Part shown: positions 38,917 through 41,688 of the stretch, in pieces
Layout: the number at the start of each line of letters is the position of its first letter
Numbering within the stretch: the stretch's first letter is position 1
Virus record (IMG/VR): IMGVR_UViG_3300042350_004008
Coordinates: 1-41,688 of that record
Source of the DNA: a virus
DNA: 41,688 nucleotides
Strand: one strand, 5' to 3'
The notes under the pieces: generated by a model
The model's database searches: none
What the model saw: only the letters and a program-made list of their open reading frames with translations
Told to the model about the DNA's origin: nothing
Position numbers and translations under genes: made by a program

Positions 38917-40935
38917 TTACTTTAATTTTTTCTTAATAAGTTTAGCCCCGGATCTGTGGAATTCCATATCTACCGGAGTAAGAACTCTGTCTTGTGTTAA
39001 GTTACCACCAAATCTAAATACACTTATTAGTGTGTTTGGATCAGATTGAAGGGGTATTAAATCTTTAGTTGTTGCTCTTCTAAATGTTATAATTGATAGT
39101 TTAAAATCTGAAGATATATCTGGTGGTATTTGCGGTCTTGAGTGTAGTTGCGGTATACCAACTGTTTCTTCAATAATATTATAACCTTTTCTATTAAAAC
39201 GATAAGTACTAGTTCCTAAATAAATTTCATTTTCATTTTCAAATGAAGTACCAAATGAAAATACATTTTCATTGGTAAATCTATCTTCAATCTTAAATCT
39301 TGTAAATGCTGGATTTGTTGTTACAAGGTTTACACCACTTCTAAGAGTAAATAATTGTTCGTTAGTGATTGGTGGTAATGACTCTTCTGGATTAGATACA
39401 TCATACCAATTAACACTAGTATCTACTATATCATCTGAGTAAATGTTTTTTTCTGGATCAGCTGATAAAAAACTTTCTGGAGTTATTTGCCAACTCTTAT
39501 CTCTTAGAATAAACTCAAGAACTTTTTTTTGATTTTCGTTTAAAACGGGAGCAGATCCCGTTGATAAGGTTGCAGTATATAAATGAGTTTCAAAAGTAGA
39601 AGTAACTGTTGATCCGTTTAATCCAGTAAATGTAGGATAATCAAAAGTTCCATTTACGTTTAAAGCGTTTGTTGTTCCACCAGAAAGTATACCTGTCAGT
39701 GGAAGTAAAATATTTGGTTGAGATCCATCGTTTCTATCAAAGTACCAGAAAACCAAAGAAGAAGAATCACCAACTTGTATTTGATTAAATTCATCGGTAT
39801 GTGTATACCATCCAGGTTTATTAGTCCAAGTTAATTCAGTTGGTTGTTGTTGTATTCCAAAAGCAATCTGATTATTATTTACATTAAAGTTAGCAAACGA
39901 TACCGCTGAATATCCTGTAAAAAAAGAACTTTGTATGAGTAAACAAGGAGATGCTTTTATTGTTCTGTTAGTATAATTTAACTGATGGTATGCAGAAGAA
40001 AACATATTTGTTTTCATAAACGGTATCTTTGGTTTAATAATATTAACAGGTATTTTAATTGTTTGAATAACTAACTCTAAAGTAAAACTTTGAAATGTTT
40101 CAAAAGGTACATCTAGTACATCTGTAATATCTAATCCAGGATTTTTTAAAGCAAACCAAAAAGGATAAGTAGTTACCGCCATTACTCCTACTTTAAATGC
40201 AGTAGCATAAGGATCTGTGCCACCGCCAGAAGCACCAACTTCTTGTGGAGTTCTTCTTTTTCTTGTCTGTCTATTGCCATTAGCATCAATAATATATGCC
40301 ACATCTCGCATTGGTGGATAGTGACCATTAAAAATCATATGCTGAGATGTTAACATATGAGCAATACGGCAACCCTTACCATTCCATCCTGTGTTTGGAG
40401 CATTGTTAACACGCCCTGTTGTAACAAGTCCGCTAAAGTGGTATGAATTCCACGGTGTTCCGGACATAAAAGATGCATTTTTACAGTTGGTTGCTGTTGG
40501 TATTTCGGTATTTGAAACATCATAGTTTAATAACTGATGTCTTGTTTCATTATAGTTTTCTTCTATAATACCACGGCCTTGAACAGTAATTCCTTGATTA
40601 TCTACATAAGAACTAAAGGGACCTGAAATAGTGGAAGATACTAAACTTCCTCCCAAAACCCTTACTTCATATCCTTGTTGAATAATCTGATTAGAAAATA
40701 CAATACCATTAGTCCCACCACCGAGTACCTGGAGAAAGAGAGTACCAGCACTTGATTTTGGTACTGGTATTATTTCATAGATTCTGCTTGCAGCTGTAAT
40801 TTGATCATTGTTTACAGGATTAAATACAGCGACTATATCTCCAACTGCAAAAGATGTTCTACTGTCTACTGGTATACCCCAGATTGCTCCAGTAGATCCG
40901 CCGTTAGGTCCTATAGTTTTTCTACAATGATACAT
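38917..40935 (-). CDS. Virion-associated protein with trypsin-like serine protease signature, 672 aa
   Basis: A putative chymotrypsin-fold protease domain occupies about residues 150-420. The expected catalytic residues are present in order: His in TSQHMIFNGHYPP (H205), Asp in DITDVLDV (D269, D272 or D275) and Ser in VGDSSSLVF (S391), which parallels the GDSGSPVF site of trypsin-like enzymes. The N-terminal 140 residues and the C-terminal 250 residues are beta- and Asn/Thr-rich, like structural or fibre domains, and the end is basic (LIKKKLK). The gene lies upstream of scaffold and capsid, where other phages keep a head protease, but T7-type phages normally have none. It could cleave virion proteins, itself, or host surface proteins, or be inactive. 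The start at 40935 follows AGGGG. Confidence 0.55.
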   Translation of the reverse strand: MYHCRKTIGPNGGSTGAIWGIPVDSRTSFAVGDIVAVFNPVNNDQITAASRIYEIIPVPKSSAGTLFLQVLGGGTNGIVFSNQIIQQGYEVRVLGGSLVSSTISGPFSSYVDNQGITVQGRGIIEENYNETRHQLLNYDVSNTEIPTATNCKNASFMSGTPWNSYHFSGLVTTGRVNNAPNTGWNGKGCRIAHMLTSQHMIFNGHYPPMRDVAYIIDANGNRQTRKRRTPQEVGASGGGTDPYATAFKVGVMAVTTYPFWFALKNPGLDITDVLDVPFETFQSFTLELVIQTIKIPVNIIKPKIPFMKTNMFSSAYHQLNYTNRTIKASPCLLIQSSFFTGYSAVSFANFNVNNNQIAFGIQQQPTELTWTNKPGWYTHTDEFNQIQVGDSSSLVFWYFDRNDGSQPNILLPLTGILSGGTTNALNVNGTFDYPTFTGLNGSTVTSTFETHLYTATLSTGSAPVLNENQKKVLEFILRDKSWQITPESFLSADPEKNIYSDDIVDTSVNWYDVSNPEESLPPITNEQLFTLRSGVNLVTTNPAFTRFKIEDRFTNENVFSFGTSFENENEIYLGTSTYRFNRKGYNIIEETVGIPQLHSRPQIPPDISSDFKLSIITFRRATTKDLIPLQSDPNTLISVFRFGGNLTQDRVLTPVDMEFHRSGAKLIKKKLK

Positions 40936-40950
40936 TTATTACCCCTTATA

Positions 40951-41208
40951 TTATACTCTTAGGAAAGTAGCGTGTGTCCATTCGCCGCTGGCACCACCAC
41001 TTAAGGCAGAATTACTTAGAGTAGTACCAGTAATTCCAATTGGAAGACCAGCTTGAACAACAAACTCTACGCCATCAATCTTTGCATGCAAGTGGGTTGC
41101 TGATTTAGATCCAGCAAGAATAAAATGAGTTGTTCCGGTTGGAATTGCTACGCTTGCACCAGCAGCAGAAAACCCAAGAACCTTAAATTTACCATTTACT
41201 GGTGTCAT
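40951..41208 (-). CDS. Small beta-rich protein, 85 aa
   Basis: I do not recognise this protein. It is Gly/Ala/Thr-rich with alternating strands (GKFKVLGFSAAGASVAIPTG, KIDGVEFVVQAG), no charge clusters and no membrane helix. Its size and beta character would suit a capsid decoration or appendage protein. The ATG at 41208 overlaps the stop of the 22-aa gene (ATGA), with GGAGG nine bases upstream within that gene. Confidence 0.68.
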   Translation of the reverse strand: MTPVNGKFKVLGFSAAGASVAIPTGTTHFILAGSKSATHLHAKIDGVEFVVQAGLPIGITGTTLSNSALSGGASGEWTHATFLRV

Positions 41209-41273
41209 TTCTTACCTCCGCAACCACAGGACATTTTCTTTACTTTTGCTTTCTTTGATTTCTTTTTAGCCAT
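41205..41273 (-). CDS. Tiny basic protein with CGC motif, 22 aa
   Basis: The 22-residue product begins MAKKKSKKAKVKKM and ends SCGCGGKK. Both ends are coupled: its ATG overlaps the previous stop (TAATG) and its stop overlaps the next ATG (ATGA), and its final codons hold the ribosome-binding site of the next gene. It may exist mainly to couple translation, or be a true nucleic-acid-binding or metal-binding peptide. The CGC motif recurs in the 53-aa protein at 34548-34709. Confidence 0.6.
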   Translation of the reverse strand: MAKKKSKKAKVKKMSCGCGGKK

Positions 41274-41509
41274 TACTTCTTTCCTTTCTTGGAAGACCCC
41301 CATCGTACTGGCTTAGAGCTTTTCTTAGCTTTGACACCCTTGGAGGTACATTGTGCTTTGGTTGGTCGGCAAGCGGGATAAGAGCCGCCAGAGCTGGCAG
41401 ATTTCCGACCACAGGGGCCACCAGTCTTGCAATTAATCCAACCCTTACCATTGTTCCGCTTGAACCAACCATGTAATCCGTACTTCTTTTCCTGAGAAAA
41501 GTCAGCCAT
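41273..41509 (-). CDS. Small Cys/Gly/Lys-rich protein, 78 aa (DUF5872-like)
   Basis: The core HGWFKRNNGKGWINCKTGG and PCGRKSASSGGSYPACRP, then CTSKG, is a pattern I recall from a small domain of unknown function (probably DUF5872) found in phages and large DNA viruses. Three cysteines and many Gly and Lys residues suggest a small metal- or disulphide-stabilised, nucleic-acid-binding fold. The C-terminus is basic (SSKKGKK). The start at 41509 overlaps the stop of the 35-aa gene (TAATG), and its own stop overlaps the next start. The family label is from memory and should be tested. Confidence 0.7.
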   Translation of the reverse strand: MADFSQEKKYGLHGWFKRNNGKGWINCKTGGPCGRKSASSGGSYPACRPTKAQCTSKGVKAKKSSKPVRWGSSKKGKK

Positions 41510-41616
41510 TACTTCATACCCTTTGTCATCTTCTTCCCAGTCTTCTTAGCAGCGGTCTTGGCCATAGCCTTGCCCTTAGCTGTGTATGGGAATGTCTTCT
41601 TACCTACCTTTGGCAT
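41509..41616 (-). CDS. Tiny Lys-rich protein beginning MPKVGKKTFPYTAKG, 35 aa
   Basis: The start at 41616 follows GGGAGGAAAG, which lies within the end of the preceding gene. The product is almost half Lys, Ala and Gly, with the opening MPKVGKKTFPYTAKGKA and a tail of AAKKTGKK type. I recall near-identical openings in tiny conserved proteins of many phages, located by the head genes, with no known function. The stop overlaps the next ATG (TAATG). Confidence 0.72.
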   Translation of the reverse strand: MPKVGKKTFPYTAKGKAMAKTAAKKTGKKMTKGMK

Positions 41617-41617
41617 A

Positions 41618-41688
41618 TTACTTTCCTCCCTTCTTGGTCTTATTGCCCCAGTTTTTGGCCCCTACCTTACGGCATTTGACCATTGCGC
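41618..41688 (-). CDS. C-terminal end of a Lys/Gly-rich protein (partial)
   Basis: The last 23 codons of a gene that probably runs in from beyond the window edge. The visible end includes MVKCRKVGAKNWGNKTKKGGK. A methionine at 41683 could be the start of a 21-aa peptide, but no ribosome-binding site can be judged at the edge, so a longer protein is equally likely. The stop lies one base before the next ATG, continuing the coupled run of basic proteins. Confidence 0.5.
   Translation of the reverse strand, partial: AMVKCRKVGAKNWGNKTKKGGK

Overview
This window is part of a tailed-phage genome, most likely a podovirus with a T7-type virion. Every gene I can support lies on the minus strand, so the region reads from position 41688 down to 1. 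A lipoprotein with a lipobox and a spanin-like layout suggest a Gram-negative host. No integrase, tRNA, CRISPR array or insertion sequence was seen.

Layout in the direction of transcription. (1) 41688-40951: a translationally coupled run of tiny lysine-rich proteins, then an 85-aa protein. (2) 40935-37175: a 672-aa protein with a trypsin-like protease signature, a 460-aa probable fibre or head-decoration protein with a carbohydrate-binding-like module, and two small basic proteins. (3) 37146-31076: scaffold, major capsid protein, a strong terminator, a 53-aa protein, and tail tubular proteins A and B. (4) 31066-26413: a tail fibre with a T7 gp17-like N-terminus, a membrane/lysis group (TM plus coiled coil, lipoprotein plus TM, a hidden 33-aa TM protein) and a probable small terminase. 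(5) 26400-4723: large terminase and four genes in the place of the T7 internal (ejected) proteins, of 243, 1490, 881 and 4055 residues. (6) 4637-1: a GC-rich arm of single-gene units with small genes, a compact single-subunit RNA polymerase, and one more gene. Portal, endolysin and replication genes are not in the window.

Two proteins carry polymerase signatures. The 624-aa protein (832-2706) has the single-subunit RNA polymerase landmarks in canonical order with near-T7 spacing, but lacks most of the T7 N-terminal domain. The 4055-aa protein combines a DEDDy 3'-5' exonuclease-like domain, a second RNA-polymerase-like palm and an HExxH metallopeptidase motif. Its best motif C candidate lies before motif A, so the palm may be permuted. 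A large polymerase-bearing virion protein plus a compact second polymerase recalls phage N4 (virion RNAP and RNAP II), here joined to T7-type morphogenesis genes.

In the GC-rich arm, genes are separated by GC-rich stem-loops that look like intrinsic terminators, usually followed at once by a short palindrome and then a leader with a ribosome-binding site. Two adjacent leaders share a 59-bp near-identical repeat and drive paralogous small genes. These elements are candidates for phage-polymerase promoters. My working model, which is inference, is that the virion polymerase enters with the DNA and transcribes this arm, including the gene for the second polymerase, which then serves the AT-rich virion operon.
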